Shown here one piece after another: positions 1 to 9,102 of a DNA stretch of 64,000 nucleotides. The number at the start of each line of letters is the position of its first letter. Position 1 is the stretch's first letter. A program made the position numbers and the translations under genes. The stretch spans positions 647,501 to 711,500 of the forward strand of contig NC_015499.1 of the NCBI RefSeq assembly GCF_000212395.1, read 5' to 3'. Source of the DNA: Thermodesulfobium narugense DSM 14796. GTDB taxonomy: Bacteria; Thermodesulfobiota; Thermodesulfobiia; Thermodesulfobiales; Thermodesulfobiaceae. The notes below the pieces were generated by a model. The model was not told the origin of the DNA and did no database searches. It was given only the letters and a program-made list of their open reading frames with translations.

Positions 1-1
1 G

Positions 2-139
2 ATGAGCGGCGGTATAATTGACTATTTGAAGCTATTAGGAATAAGGGTTTCTGTTGAAAAGTCAGATTCTCTTTATATTCCTGCTTTCAGTGCAAATATA
101 CAGATTAATTATGCAACTCTGATTAATAAAGGAGAATAA
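2..139 (+). CDS. DUF881 (YlxW-like) protein, C-terminal fragment
   Basis: An open frame enters from the left edge and ends at TAA 137-139, leaving 45 residues. The visible part reads GGIIDYLKLLGIRV...LYIPAFSANIQINYA. This resembles the end of DUF881 proteins, which finish with a small domain containing a 'leu-x-x-x-gly-ile' stretch, an 'IPAY/F' motif and a 'kyA' strand. In Firmicutes, DUF881 genes lie directly before sbp, ftsA and ftsZ, exactly as here. The family is membrane-anchored and its biochemical role is unknown. The true start lies outside the window; the ATG at position 2 is probably internal. The assignment rests on a short match plus gene order. Confidence 0.6.
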   Translation: MSGGIIDYLKLLGIRVSVEKSDSLYIPAFSANIQINYATLINKGE

Positions 140-142
140 CTT

Positions 143-490
143 ATGTGGTTTATATTGCTATGTTTTGTGTTGGGAATGATTGCAGCTTACTTTTTCCCTA
201 TAGAGATGCCATTTGTTTATACTAAATACATGGCAGTTGTTATTCTTGCTTTTGCTGATTCATTTTTTGGCGCATTTAAAAGTGGTTTAGAGGGGAAGTT
301 TAGTGGATGGCAAGCTATAACAGGTTTTTTTGGTAATTCTATTGTTGCAGCTGGTCTGACTTATGCAGGAGATCTATTAGGAATCGATCTGTATATAGCG
401 GCTGTAATACTATTTGGTATAAGAATTTTTAATAATATAACTGCTATAAGACATTTATTGTTTACTCCTCCTTCATCAAGGTATGAGTGA
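143..490 (+). CDS. sbp: Small basic protein (DUF1290 / Sbp family)
   Basis: A 115-residue membrane protein with about four hydrophobic segments and a typical DUF1290 layout: a short N-terminal helix, then 'YTKYMAVVILAFADSFFGAFKS', then paired helices through 'ILFGIRIFNNITAIR'. Sbp proteins are found beside ftsA/ftsZ in many Firmicutes, but their function is not settled. A GGAG motif at 131-134 precedes the ATG. The last 8 bases overlap the start of ftsA, so the two are probably translationally coupled. Gene order (DUF881-sbp-ftsA-ftsZ) strongly supports the call. Confidence 0.85.
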   Translation: MWFILLCFVLGMIAAYFFPIEMPFVYTKYMAVVILAFADSFFGAFKSGLEGKFSGWQAITGFFGNSIVAAGLTYAGDLLGIDLYIAAVILFGIRIFNNITAIRHLLFTPPSSRYE

Positions 491-1634
491 TATAAAAGAG
501 AGCAATATTTTAGCTGTTGACCTTGGTAGTAGTTTTATAAGAATTGTTGTTGGAAAGGATCAACTTTCTAATAAAGCCATTGCACACTTTATATCTTTGC
601 CCTCATATGGGATTAAGAATGGTACAATATATGATTTTGAACAGGTAAGATCAATCTTAAATGCCGGTTTGAAATCTATTTATCAGAGGGAAGGTTCTAA
701 TTTTAAAGAGAAATGTATACTAAACCTTTCAGGAAAAGTTTATATTTCAAAGAATATTAAAATTGAACAAAAATATTCTAAAGAAACTCAAATCAGAACT
801 AAAACAATTAATGACTTACTTCTAAATATTTCAGAAGAAAAAGATTATACTCCTGTGCATATTTGTAAAAGATCATTTTTAGTTGATAATTCATTTGAAA
901 CACTAAATCCATCAGGGATGTTTTGTAAATCGCTTCAAGCAAATTTTCACGTTATATATATGCTTTCAACCTATTATAAAACCCTTAAAGAGTTGTTTAG
1001 CTCTTTGCATCTAGATTTAGTAGATATCCTTCCTAGTTCAATTGCAAGTGCAAATGCTATTTTGAAAGATAATGATTATCTAATTCCCAAGTTCTTAGTA
1101 GTGGATATCGGTGCTTTGACGACTGATTTTGTTTTGTATTCTTCAGGAGTTCCAGAATTTACTTCTACAGTTTTGTTAGGTTCAGAAAACATTACTAGAG
1201 ATATATCGTTTGGTCTTAAGGTAAATAGAGATGAGGCAGAGAAACTAAAGTTAGACTTTTCTGAACCTGAAGATCATGATGATTTTAAAAGTTTTTTAAA
1301 AAATATTATTTATTCGAGATCGGAAGATATTGTGTTATATATTTATGATAAACTAAAAAAAATTTCTGATAATATGATCCCTTTAAGAATTTATCTTACC
1401 GGACAAGGTTCTAAGTTATTTGTTTTTAAAAAATTATTTGAAGAAATTTTTGAATGCCCGGTTGAGGTTAGGAGACCTTTTACTTTTTCAATAAATGAGA
1501 AAAGGGATTATGAGCACTCAACTGTTTTGGGTTTGATTAATTATGCTTTAAATAATACAATATTATCTAATAAGTATGACAACCAAAATCTAATAAAGAA
1601 ATTTTTTGAAATTTTTTTAAAAAGAGGACGATAA
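483..1634 (+). CDS. ftsA: Cell division protein FtsA
   Basis: This 383-residue actin-fold protein tethers FtsZ filaments to the inner membrane. The phosphate-1 loop lies near residues 9-17 (ILAVDLGSS). The FtsA-specific 1C subdomain lies around 85-170, with 'NPSGMFCKSLQANFHVI'. Phosphate-2 lies near 204-216 (LVVDIGALTTDF) and the adenosine motif near 316-324 (LTGQGSKLF). The last 15 residues form an amphipathic, lysine-rich helix, as expected for the FtsA membrane-targeting sequence. It overlaps sbp by 8 bp and ends directly before ftsZ. The length is slightly short for the family (about 400-420), mainly because the C-terminal linker is short. Confidence 0.92.
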   Translation: MSDIKESNILAVDLGSSFIRIVVGKDQLSNKAIAHFISLPSYGIKNGTIYDFEQVRSILNAGLKSIYQREGSNFKEKCILNLSGKVYISKNIKIEQKYSKETQIRTKTINDLLLNISEEKDYTPVHICKRSFLVDNSFETLNPSGMFCKSLQANFHVIYMLSTYYKTLKELFSSLHLDLVDILPSSIASANAILKDNDYLIPKFLVVDIGALTTDFVLYSSGVPEFTSTVLLGSENITRDISFGLKVNRDEAEKLKLDFSEPEDHDDFKSFLKNIIYSRSEDIVLYIYDKLKKISDNMIPLRIYLTGQGSKLFVFKKLFEEIFECPVEVRRPFTFSINEKRDYEHSTVLGLINYALNNTILSNKYDNQNLIKKFFEIFLKRGR

Positions 1635-1649
1635 GTGGGAGGTTTTTAT

Positions 1650-2735
1650 ATGTATGATGAAAAAATGGGTCCCTCTATTAAGGTTTTAGGCATAGGAGGA
1701 GCGGGTGGCAATGCTATAAATAGAATGATTGAGGCAGGTCTTTCTTCTGTTGAGTTTTGGGCTATTAATACTGATGTTCAGGCTCTTAGTTTGTCCAGAG
1801 CTGATCAAAAGTTACAAATAGGTCCTAAAGCAACAAAAGGTTTGGGTGCTGGAGCTAATCCTGATCTTGGGCGAGAGGCAGCTGAAGAAAGTGAAGATGA
1901 TTTAAGGAGCATTTTAGAAGGAGCTGATATGGCTTTTATAACAGCAGGTTTAGGTGGTGGTACAGGCACAGGTGCTGCTCCATATATTGCAAGTATTGCA
2001 AAAGAAATGGGTATATTGACTGTAGCTGTTCTTACATTTCCGTTTAAATTTGAGGGGCCTAAGAGAAAAAAGAATGCAGATCAGGGTTTGGAGGAACTTA
2101 AAAAGATTGTTGACTCATATATTGTAATTGATAATCAAAGGCTTTTGACTTTTGCAGATTCGAAACTTTCTTTTTTAGAAGCATTTCGTTTAGCCGATGA
2201 CGTGTTAAGACAAGGGGTACAGGGAATTTCTGATCTTGTAACTGTACCTGGTATTATAAATCTTGATTTTGCAGATCTTAAATCTGTTCTTACTAATACT
2301 GGAAATACTATTATGGGGGTTGGATATGGACAAGATGAAATGAGAGCTATTGATGCAGTTAGAAGCGCTGTTGATTCGCCTCTTCTGACAATACCTGTAA
2401 AAGGGGCAACAAACATTATTATGAACGTAACAGGCGGTTATGATTTGACTTTGCTTGAAATAAATGAAGCTGCAGATGAGCTAGGCTCATTGACTTCTGA
2501 GAATGCTAACTTATTATTTGGGGCGGTTATTAACCCAGAAATGGAGAATTCTATAAGAATAACTATTATTGCTACAGGATTTTCAGAAACTGCAAGCGAT
2601 ATACCTCTAAAGAAAAAGACAGATTCAACTTATTCAACTCCTTCTAAAAAGCGTTTATTTGATGAAACAGTTAACTTTGGTTTCGACGATCTTCCAAGCT
2701 TTTTAAGAAGAGACTCTGAAAAGGAAGAACAATAA
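1650..2735 (+). CDS. ftsZ: Cell division GTPase FtsZ
   Basis: This tubulin homologue polymerises into the division ring. In the 361-residue protein, the N-terminal nucleotide loop is GIGGAGGNA (14-22), the tubulin signature GGGTGTGAAP is at 102-111, and the catalytic T7 loop NLDFADL is at 204-210. The C-terminal tail ends DDLPSFLRR, the conserved peptide that binds FtsA and other partners. A GTG at 1635 is in frame, but the ATG at 1650 is preferred: GGGAGG at 1638-1643 is spaced six bases from it, and would be inside the gene if GTG were used. The C-terminal linker is short, about 20-25 residues. It follows ftsA directly. Confidence 0.95.
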   Translation: MYDEKMGPSIKVLGIGGAGGNAINRMIEAGLSSVEFWAINTDVQALSLSRADQKLQIGPKATKGLGAGANPDLGREAAEESEDDLRSILEGADMAFITAGLGGGTGTGAAPYIASIAKEMGILTVAVLTFPFKFEGPKRKKNADQGLEELKKIVDSYIVIDNQRLLTFADSKLSFLEAFRLADDVLRQGVQGISDLVTVPGIINLDFADLKSVLTNTGNTIMGVGYGQDEMRAIDAVRSAVDSPLLTIPVKGATNIIMNVTGGYDLTLLEINEAADELGSLTSENANLLFGAVINPEMENSIRITIIATGFSETASDIPLKKKTDSTYSTPSKKRLFDETVNFGFDDLPSFLRRDSEKEEQ

Positions 2736-2776
2736 ATTTTTAATTTTTTTTTAATTTGCTCTTGACAAAATAAAGT

Positions 2777-3766
2777 ATGTTAAAAGGACGAGGGAGAGTA
2801 GCCTTTTTTTTTCTATTTTTAAGTATTGTTGTTTGCAAAAATTCTTTTGCAGACAATCTAAATTATATTAAATTAACGCCTGAGGGAAGCGTACTATCAT
2901 TTGGTTCTTCTGTAGAAAAAGGATTAAACTTTTTCCCATTTAATCCAGCTTCGATAGCTTCTAGTAGAGGTTTGCAGTTATTAATGACTCATTCTCTTAG
3001 ACACTTTCCTGGAAGAATAAAAAATCTTGACCAACTTGACTCAGATATATATGGTTTTAGTTTACCTTTTGAAGCTGGCAAAACGAGTTTTGGGTTTCTT
3101 TGGATGACGCCTCATGAAACAGGCTTTGATTGGTGTACTCAAAATTCTTCTGATGAAAATGGAAAAATACCTAGAAGAACACTAAAGGGTGGACTTTTTG
3201 AAATTGGTCTGGCTCATAGAAATGATATATCTAGTGTTGGATTCTCCTTGGCAAAGGGTGACTTCTGGTTAAGGGATGACAAAACTGGAAAAACTATATA
3301 TATACATAAATTTTTTATGTTGCAGCCAGGCTATATGTGGGAGAGTTCTACTAATAGATTTAAATACGGAGTTACACCGTCTTTTGCTACTGAAGAGCTT
3401 AAGGATGACTCAGGGGTACATACGAAAAAGACTGTAAATTTACAATTTTCCTGGGGATATAAACTTGATAGCAGAAGTGATGCTATAATTTCATCTGATG
3501 TATCTCTATCTTTAAGTGATGGGAAGTTAAAAATTGGAATAAAACCTGTAACTGGAATTGGTTATCGCACTCTTGCTCTTGACAAAAAGAATCTGCTTTT
3601 AGAGGTAGGTTATCATGATGGAGCGGTTCACTATGATATAGGAGTTAAGACAGGTTCTATGATAGTAGATTATGCTACACTAAAGGATTCTTTAGGGTTA
3701 ATAACAGGACAAAATGTACAATTTATGAAAGATGTACATTTAGCTTCTATAACTCTTAGATTTTAA
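2777..3766 (+). CDS. Predicted outer-membrane beta-barrel (PorV/UPF0164-like)
   Basis: A 329-residue protein with an N-terminal signal peptide (hydrophobic residues about 8-24, then 'SFADN'). The mature part begins with a 'FNPASIASSRGLQLLMTHS' region that resembles the 'NPAgla' segment of PorV/UPF0164-type barrels. After that come alternating hydrophobic strands, and the chain ends in ITLRF with a C-terminal phenylalanine. A terminal aromatic residue in a beta strand is the classical signal for outer-membrane assembly. No catalytic motif is seen. No convincing ribosome site precedes the ATG, so the start is uncertain. Its position between ftsZ and an LCP gene suggests an envelope role, but the function is unknown. 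Confidence 0.55.
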   Translation: MLKGRGRVAFFFLFLSIVVCKNSFADNLNYIKLTPEGSVLSFGSSVEKGLNFFPFNPASIASSRGLQLLMTHSLRHFPGRIKNLDQLDSDIYGFSLPFEAGKTSFGFLWMTPHETGFDWCTQNSSDENGKIPRRTLKGGLFEIGLAHRNDISSVGFSLAKGDFWLRDDKTGKTIYIHKFFMLQPGYMWESSTNRFKYGVTPSFATEELKDDSGVHTKKTVNLQFSWGYKLDSRSDAIISSDVSLSLSDGKLKIGIKPVTGIGYRTLALDKKNLLLEVGYHDGAVHYDIGVKTGSMIVDYATLKDSLGLITGQNVQFMKDVHLASITLRF

Positions 3767-3783
3767 ATTTTTTAGGAGCTTTT

Positions 3784-4968
3784 ATGGATAAAAATTTAGA
3801 AAATTTGAATAACGAAATACCTAAAAGGATTTTAAGGAAAAGAAGAAATTCTTCCAGACAAAAAATTATGATCTTATTTGGAGTGTTGTTTTTTTTGTCT
3901 GGATTTTGTGGCTTTGTTTTCGGCCTGTTTACTCCTACTAAAAATATTAGCGACTTGCTAACCCCTAATTTTATGGCTCAGCCTGCAAAAGGGGAACTTA
4001 ATTTAGTGCTTTTTGGTATAGATGATGTCGATGAGACTCATAGAACTGATACGATTCTTTGGTTAAATATCAATACGAATGATAAAACCATAACCATGAT
4101 GTCGGTGCCGAGAGACACTCTTGTACAAATACCAGGACACGGTTATGACAAAATTAATGCTGCTTATGCTTATGGAAATACAGAACTAGCTCTTAGAACA
4201 CTTACTAATTTTATTGGGGTTAAACCTGATAAATATGTAATTTTAGGATATAAGGGATTTATGAAAATTATAGATGCTATTGGTGGAGTAGATATTAACG
4301 TTGACAAGAGAATGTATTACGTTGACAATTGGGCTCATTTTACTATTGATTTATATCCTGGTATGCAGCATTTAAATGGGTTACAGTCTTTGGAATATGT
4401 GAGATTTAGGCATGATGCTTTAGGTGATTTTGGAAGAATGAGAAGACAGCAGGAATTTCTCCTTGCAGTTAAAAATCAACTTTTTTCAAGTCCGGCGATG
4501 ATAACAAAGATACCAGATATTTTAAAGGTAGTATTGGATAACGTACAAACAGATATGTCGTTTAACGATGCACTAAGTTGGGCCCTTGCAGTGAAAGATA
4601 TTGTAAACCAGCCAAACTTTCAGATTAAAAGAATCTTTTTAGATGAGGGAATGGTACCCAAATATGCATATGGGGTAGATTACTTATGGCCAACTCAAAA
4701 AGTTGTTTCAATTATTAAAAGTGTTTTTCCAAACGCTAATCCTGATGTGCCATTAACTTTTCCATTTCCAGAAGACAAAGCTACTTACAATAGTGTAAAT
4801 ACAGTTCTTCAAAAAGCTACTCAAAATCAAACAACGAACGAAGCACAGAATAAAACTACTACGAAAAATGGAACTAAAACTAATGTCAATAACGCTAAGT
4901 CTACAGTTAATGAAAATCAAAAAATTCCTTCGCCAAATAACAACACTATCACTCTTCCCCAAAGATGA
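3784..4968 (+). CDS. LytR-CpsA-Psr (LCP) family cell-wall ligase
   Basis: LCP enzymes transfer polymers from undecaprenyl carriers to peptidoglycan or related acceptors. The 394-residue chain has a basic cytoplasmic N-terminus, one membrane helix (28-50) and an extracytoplasmic LCP domain (about 70-240). The domain contains 'HRTDTILWLN', 'MSVPRDTLV' with P109-R110-D111, 'KINAAYAYG', 'EYVRFRHD' and 'GRMRRQQ', where the arginines bind the pyrophosphate. After a second small region comes a low-complexity Asn/Thr/Lys/Gln tail (about 340-394) ending ITLPQR. The same LPQR end, with identical codons, occurs on PBP1A in this window. AGGAG at 3774-3778 precedes the ATG. It faces prfA convergently with no strong terminator between them. 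Confidence 0.88.
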   Translation: MDKNLENLNNEIPKRILRKRRNSSRQKIMILFGVLFFLSGFCGFVFGLFTPTKNISDLLTPNFMAQPAKGELNLVLFGIDDVDETHRTDTILWLNINTNDKTITMMSVPRDTLVQIPGHGYDKINAAYAYGNTELALRTLTNFIGVKPDKYVILGYKGFMKIIDAIGGVDINVDKRMYYVDNWAHFTIDLYPGMQHLNGLQSLEYVRFRHDALGDFGRMRRQQEFLLAVKNQLFSSPAMITKIPDILKVVLDNVQTDMSFNDALSWALAVKDIVNQPNFQIKRIFLDEGMVPKYAYGVDYLWPTQKVVSIIKSVFPNANPDVPLTFPFPEDKATYNSVNTVLQKATQNQTTNEAQNKTTTKNGTKTNVNNAKSTVNENQKIPSPNNNTITLPQR

Positions 4969-5024
4969 GGTTTTTGGTTAAGTTGGTTAAGGATTTTACA
5001 AAGCTCTGATTTTTTAATTTAAAA

Positions 5025-6110
5025 CTATTTAACAGATAAAAGTTCTAATTTTCTTATATTTTCGGCAGCAATGAGGGCATCAATTATTTCATCCAAATCG
5101 CCATCTAAAACTTCGTTTAATCTGTATAAAGTAAGATTTATTCTGTGATCAGTTACCCTGCCTTGAGGAAAATTGTAAGTTCTAATTTTTTCGCTTCTAT
5201 CACCCGATCCAACTTGTATTCTTCTAGACATTGCTATTTCTTTTTCTGATGCAACTCTCTTTTCCTCAAGGATTTTTGCAGCTAGAATTCTCATAGCTTT
5301 TTCTTTATTCTGGAACTGAGAACGCTCATCTTGACAAGCGACTACTATTCCTGTGGGCAAGTGTGTTATTCTTACTGCAGAATCAGTTTTGTTGACATGT
5401 TGTCCACCTGCTCCACCGGCGCGGAAGGTGTCAATTTTTAAGTCTTTTTCATCAATTGTAATGTCAATTTCATCTGCTTCTGGTAACACAGCAACAGTTG
5501 CTGTAGAGGTATGTATTCTACCACCAGATTCAGTTTCTGGCACCCTTTGTACTCTATGAGTCCCGCTTTCAAATTTTAACCTGCTATATATCCTTTTCCC
5601 CTTTATTGAAATTATTGCTTCTTTTATACCTCCAATTCCTGTTTCGTTGATAGATAATATTTCTGTCTTAGCATTTTTTCTTTCAGCATATCTAAGATAC
5701 ATTCTTAGAAGTTCTGATGCGAATAATGCTGCTTCTTCTCCACCTGCACCAGCTCTGATTTCAAGAATTATATTTTTTTCATCAAGGGGATCTTTGGGCA
5801 AAATAAAATTTAGCAACTTTGATTCTAAATTTTCAATATTTTTCTCTACAACTTGAAACTCTTCTTCTGCTAAAGCTTTTATTTCTTCATCTTCACTATT
5901 TTTTAATTCTTTGAGGTCTGATAAGTAATTTTTCAGCTTATTTAGTTCATTATAATTATTTACAACTTCTTCTAGTTCTGCTTTTTCCTGAGATAGCGAT
6001 ATAAGCTTAGAAGGATTATTTATTATTTCTAAACTAGATAAAAGTTCATTTATTTCCTTATAGCGATTAATTAGTTTTAAAATATTACCTTCAAAAACTT
6101 TAAAATCCAA
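5025..6110 (-). CDS. prfA: Peptide chain release factor 1
   Basis: RF1 recognises UAA and UAG and triggers release of the finished peptide. The 361-residue protein has the usual coiled N-terminal domain, the stop-codon tripeptide P-E-T (191-193, in the '[14 protein letters not shown]' block) and the catalytic GGQ at 235-237 within '[12 protein letters not shown]'. The PxT tripeptide rather than SPF distinguishes it from RF2. The start is TTG at 6110, with GGAGG eight bases upstream on this strand. It stands alone on the minus strand, divergent from the DUF1292-mltG operon. No prmC methyltransferase gene is adjacent. Confidence 0.95.
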   Translation of the reverse strand: MDFKVFEGNILKLINRYKEINELLSSLEIINNPSKLISLSQEKAELEEVVNNYNELNKLKNYLSDLKELKNSEDEEIKALAEEEFQVVEKNIENLESKLLNFILPKDPLDEKNIILEIRAGAGGEEAALFASELLRMYLRYAERKNAKTEILSINETGIGGIKEAIISIKGKRIYSRLKFESGTHRVQRVPETESGGRIHTSTATVAVLPEADEIDITIDEKDLKIDTFRAGGAGGQHVNKTDSAVRITHLPTGIVVACQDERSQFQNKEKAMRILAAKILEEKRVASEKEIAMSRRIQVGSGDRSEKIRTYNFPQGRVTDHRINLTLYRLNEVLDGDLDEIIDALIAAENIRKLELLSVK

Positions 6111-6130
6111 ACCTATTACCTCCGTAGTAA

Positions 6131-6159
6131 TTGATATATTTTAGTTAAAATGATAACAT
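6131..6159 (+). promoter_or_regulatory. Candidate promoter for the DUF1292-mltG-mre-min operon
   Basis: TTGATA at 6131-6136 and TAACAT at 6154-6159 are separated by 17 bases. A TG dinucleotide one base before the -10 element makes it an extended -10. It lies 33 bases before the GTG of the DUF1292 gene, in the divergent gap with prfA. This is a by-eye match to a sigma-70 type consensus. Confidence 0.5.
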
Positions 6160-6191
6160 ATTGTTTTGATATTATTGAAGCGAGGTGAATC

Positions 6192-6518
6192 GTGGAAGAA
6201 GATAGAGAGTTCGATGAATTGGAAATTTTTGAAATTGAAGAAGAAGATGGGGTTAAAAAGCAATACGAGTTATTAGACAAGTTTGAGCTTGATGACAAAT
6301 TGTATTTTGTACTTACTCCTTACTTTGAAGAAGAAGTTGATAGTGAATATGTTCCTGAGATATCAATTTTTAGACAAGAAAACGATAACTTTTTGACTCC
6401 AGTAGTAATATTTGGTTCTGAGGACACAAAAGTAGATGAATCTTTGACAGATGAAGAGTTCGACAAAATATATCAATATTTAAAGGAAAGTTTTGATTTC
6501 GAAGATATTTCAGAGTAA
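6192..6518 (+). CDS. DUF1292 family protein (YrzB-like)
   Basis: A small, very acidic 108-residue protein matching the DUF1292 pattern: 'EEEDGVKKQYELLDKFELDDKLYFVLTPYFEEE', then strand-turn-strand, and a C-terminal 'DEEFDKIYQYLKESF' helix. Function is unknown. In Bacillus and Clostridia this family (yrzB) sits between ruvX (yrrK) and mltG (yrrL). Here it immediately precedes mltG, which supports the assignment, although ruvX is absent from this position. The start is GTG 6192 with GAGGTG at 6183-6188 just upstream. It is the first gene of a long co-directional block. Confidence 0.75.
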   Translation: MEEDREFDELEIFEIEEEDGVKKQYELLDKFELDDKLYFVLTPYFEEEVDSEYVPEISIFRQENDNFLTPVVIFGSEDTKVDESLTDEEFDKIYQYLKESFDFEDISE

Positions 6519-6541
6519 TTTAGTTTAAATAAAATAAAAAT

Positions 6542-7531
6542 ATGCAACTTAGAAGAACAATATCTCGTTTGAAGAGATGGAGTTTATATCTTATTTTAGT
6601 TATTTTGCTTTTGATATTAATTAATTTTCCATATGTTTTATTTTATAGATTGTCTAACAAAGTAGAATTTCACGTTTATAAAGGTGAATCGTCGAGTGTT
6701 GTTCTTCAAAAACTTTATAAAGTTTATGGTGTTACCCCATCGTTTTTTGCTGATTTATACTTTAGAATAAAAAACTTTGACCCAAAGCCTGGTAACTATA
6801 GTTTGAGTGGAAGCTTCTTAGATTCTATATATGCTATACAAAAAGGTCCAGATAACGTTTTAAGGGTTACCTTTCCTGAGGGGTTAAGAATCAAAGATAT
6901 GGCTTTGATTTTGAAGAAGGACGGATATATTAAATATAAAGAGTATGAAAATATAGCCTATAATGATTTAAAATCCTTTTCAAAGAAATTTCCTTTTTTA
7001 CAAGGAATTGATTCTAATTCTTTGGAAGGTTTCTTGTTTCCGGATACTTATTTTATAGGCAAAAATGATCCACCTGAAGAAATTATTGATATGCAATTAA
7101 GTGATTTTGAGAAAAAGGTGTGGCCACTTATTAGAGATAGAAAAGACTATTATGACCTCTTAAAGCTTGCGTCTTTGGTTGAGGGCGAAGCAAAAGTTGA
7201 TAAGGAGAGACCTATAATAGCTTCGGTTTTTTTAAACAGATTAAAAATTAATATGCCTTTGGAATCCTGTGCGAGCGTGGAATATTTTCTTCCTGTTCAC
7301 AAAGATGTGTTATCTTATGCTGACACAAGAATCGAATCACCTTATAATACTTACATACATTACGGTTTACCGCCAACTCCTATTAATAGCCCTTCAATCA
7401 AATCAATAGAAGCAGCTCTACATCCAGCACATACTAAATATTTGTATTTTGTAGCAAAGGGAGACGGAACACACTTTTTCTCTCAAACATATGAAGAACA
7501 ACAGGCTTTCATAAAAAGTCTTGGAGGGTGA
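6542..7531 (+). CDS. mltG: Endolytic murein transglycosylase MltG
   Basis: MltG cuts nascent glycan strands and so sets their length. The 329-residue protein has one N-terminal membrane helix (about 14-35), a LysM-like region (about 40-100) and the YceG catalytic domain. The catalytic glutamate is E214 in 'LASLVEGEAKVD', followed by 'ASVFLNRLKINMPLES' and 'YNTYIHYGLPPTPINSPS', all family hallmarks. No clear Shine-Dalgarno sequence precedes the ATG. It overlaps the next gene by four bases. Its partners nearby (PBP2, RodA, MreBCD) fit a role in wall elongation. Confidence 0.92.
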   Translation: MQLRRTISRLKRWSLYLILVILLLILINFPYVLFYRLSNKVEFHVYKGESSSVVLQKLYKVYGVTPSFFADLYFRIKNFDPKPGNYSLSGSFLDSIYAIQKGPDNVLRVTFPEGLRIKDMALILKKDGYIKYKEYENIAYNDLKSFSKKFPFLQGIDSNSLEGFLFPDTYFIGKNDPPEEIIDMQLSDFEKKVWPLIRDRKDYYDLLKLASLVEGEAKVDKERPIIASVFLNRLKINMPLESCASVEYFLPVHKDVLSYADTRIESPYNTYIHYGLPPTPINSPSIKSIEAALHPAHTKYLYFVAKGDGTHFFSQTYEEQQAFIKSLGG

Positions 7532-7536
7532 TATTC

Positions 7537-8076
7537 TTGAAAAGTAAGGTCTTTTATGCTGCTATAATTATATTTGCTTGTTTATTGTCGTTTTTTGGTT
7601 TTTATCTGGTTGGAAAAGGCTTTAATTTCTTATTTTTTAACAAGCCACATACTCAGATTACAGCATCTAACGAAAATAAAAGTGTTGAGATTCAAACTCC
7701 TCCAGAAGATAGGAATTCTGATTCTAATATAAATTTACAACAAAAAGGTTATAATAATGGAGCTACCAACAGTGAAAACTCTAAACCTGTATCGGAAGAA
7801 ACCAGTCAAAAAACGGTTAATGAGTCTCAAATTAGCAATTTAAAAAACGCGGCAAATTTGTTATACAAGGTAAGAGTAGGTCCTTTTGATGACGAGCAAG
7901 ATAGTGTGAGAATGAAAAAGGATTTGTTTAAATTGGGTTATTCGAGTATACTTTTAAAGGCTAATGGAAGCTATTGGTTACAAGTTGCTGCTCTTAATAA
8001 AAAGGAAGATGCTTTAAATCTTGTTAACAACTTAAAGATGAAAGGTATTAACGCAAAAATTATTAGTGAACAATAA
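7537..8076 (+). CDS. Membrane-anchored SPOR-domain protein
   Basis: A 179-residue protein with an N-terminal membrane helix, a Ser/Asn/Gln-rich linker of about 75 residues and a C-terminal SPOR domain: 'LLYKVRVGPFDDEQDSVRMKKDLFKLGYSSILLK...YWLQVAALNKKEDALNLVNNLKMKGINAKII'. SPOR domains bind peptidoglycan stripped of stem peptides and bring proteins to the septum. GTG 7528 is in frame, but GGAGG at 7523-7527 touches it. TTG 7537, nine bases after that site, is the likelier start. The position between mltG and mreB supports a cell-wall role. Confidence 0.8.
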   Translation: MKSKVFYAAIIIFACLLSFFGFYLVGKGFNFLFFNKPHTQITASNENKSVEIQTPPEDRNSDSNINLQQKGYNNGATNSENSKPVSEETSQKTVNESQISNLKNAANLLYKVRVGPFDDEQDSVRMKKDLFKLGYSSILLKANGSYWLQVAALNKKEDALNLVNNLKMKGINAKIISEQ

Positions 8077-8088
8077 GGAGGAAAAAAG

Positions 8089-9102
8089 TTGTTTGGATTT
8101 ATGAAGTTATCTAACGATATTGGGATTGATCTAGGTACTGCAAACACAGTTGTTTATGTACGTGGTAAGGGAATTGTAACGCAAGAACCCTCAGTAGTTG
8201 CTTATAACGTTGAGAAAAAACAAGCCGTTGCTGTAGGTATGGAAGCAAAAAATATGCTTGGTAGAACACCTTCTAATATAATTGCTGTTAGGCCATTAAA
8301 AGATGGCGTAATTGCTGATTTTGAGACTACCGAAATGATGCTTAGATATTTCATAAAAAAAGCCCTTTCAAGCGGTATTTTTAAGCCTAGAGTTGTTGTA
8401 GGTATACCATCAGGAATTACTGGTGTTGAGAGGAGGGCTGTAATAGAAGCTTCACAAAGAGCCGGTGGTAGAGAGGCTTACATAATTGAAGAACCGATGG
8501 CTGCTGCTATAGGTGCAGGCTTACCTATTGATGAACCTAAAGGATGTTTAATTATTGATATAGGTGGCGGGACTACAGAAGTAGCTGTTATTTCACTTGG
8601 CGGTATGGTTGTTGCAAAGAGTTTGAGAGTTGCAGGTGATGAATTGGATGAGGTGATAATGGAGTATTGTAAAAAAGAATATAACTTACTTATTGGAGAA
8701 AGAACTGCTGAAGATATAAAAATTAATATTGGCTCTGCTTATCCTTTAAGAGAAGAAAAGAGTATGGAAGTTAGAGGAAGGGACTTAATTACTGGTTTGC
8801 CAAAGAGCTTGAACCTAACGTCTGTTGAGATTAGGGAAGTTATAGGTCCTATTGTTGATCAAATTACTGAAACAATAAGATTGACAGCGGAACAAACTCC
8901 CCCTGAGTTGGCATCTGATATTATGGAAAGAGGAGCAATGCTTGCTGGTGGTGGGGCGCTCCTTAAGGGATTGGATAAATATATTTCAGAAAAGCTAAAA
9001 ATTCCCGTTTATTTAGCGGAAGATCCCTTGCTTTCAGTTGCTGAGGGGATTGGGAAGGTATTAGAAGACTTAGACAGATTTGGTCATGTTTTCAAGAACT
9101 AA
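8089..9102 (+). CDS. mreB: Rod-shape determining protein MreB
   Basis: This actin homologue forms membrane filaments that guide wall elongation. In 337 residues it has phosphate-1 '[15 protein letters not shown]' near residues 8-22, '[11 protein letters not shown]' near 70, phosphate-2 '[15 protein letters not shown]' near 157-171 and the adenosine motif '[12 protein letters not shown]' near 285-296. The start is TTG 8089, with AAGGAGG at 8075-8081 at ideal spacing. A second start at Met5 is possible but lacks a better site. Its end overlaps mreC by 23 bp. Confidence 0.96.
   Translation: MFGFMKLSNDIGIDLGTANTVVYVRGKGIVTQEPSVVAYNVEKKQAVAVGMEAKNMLGRTPSNIIAVRPLKDGVIADFETTEMMLRYFIKKALSSGIFKPRVVVGIPSGITGVERRAVIEASQRAGGREAYIIEEPMAAAIGAGLPIDEPKGCLIIDIGGGTTEVAVISLGGMVVAKSLRVAGDELDEVIMEYCKKEYNLLIGERTAEDIKINIGSAYPLREEKSMEVRGRDLITGLPKSLNLTSVEIREVIGPIVDQITETIRLTAEQTPPELASDIMERGAMLAGGGALLKGLDKYISEKLKIPVYLAEDPLLSVAEGIGKVLEDLDRFGHVFKN

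Noticed and set aside
2135-2416. 93-codon open frame on the minus strand inside ftsZ
   Set aside because: It is fully contained in a highly conserved gene, has no ribosome site and resembles no known family.
2762-2776. TTGACA before the outer-membrane protein gene as a promoter
   Set aside because: No -10 element lies 16-18 bases downstream, and that position falls within the coding region.
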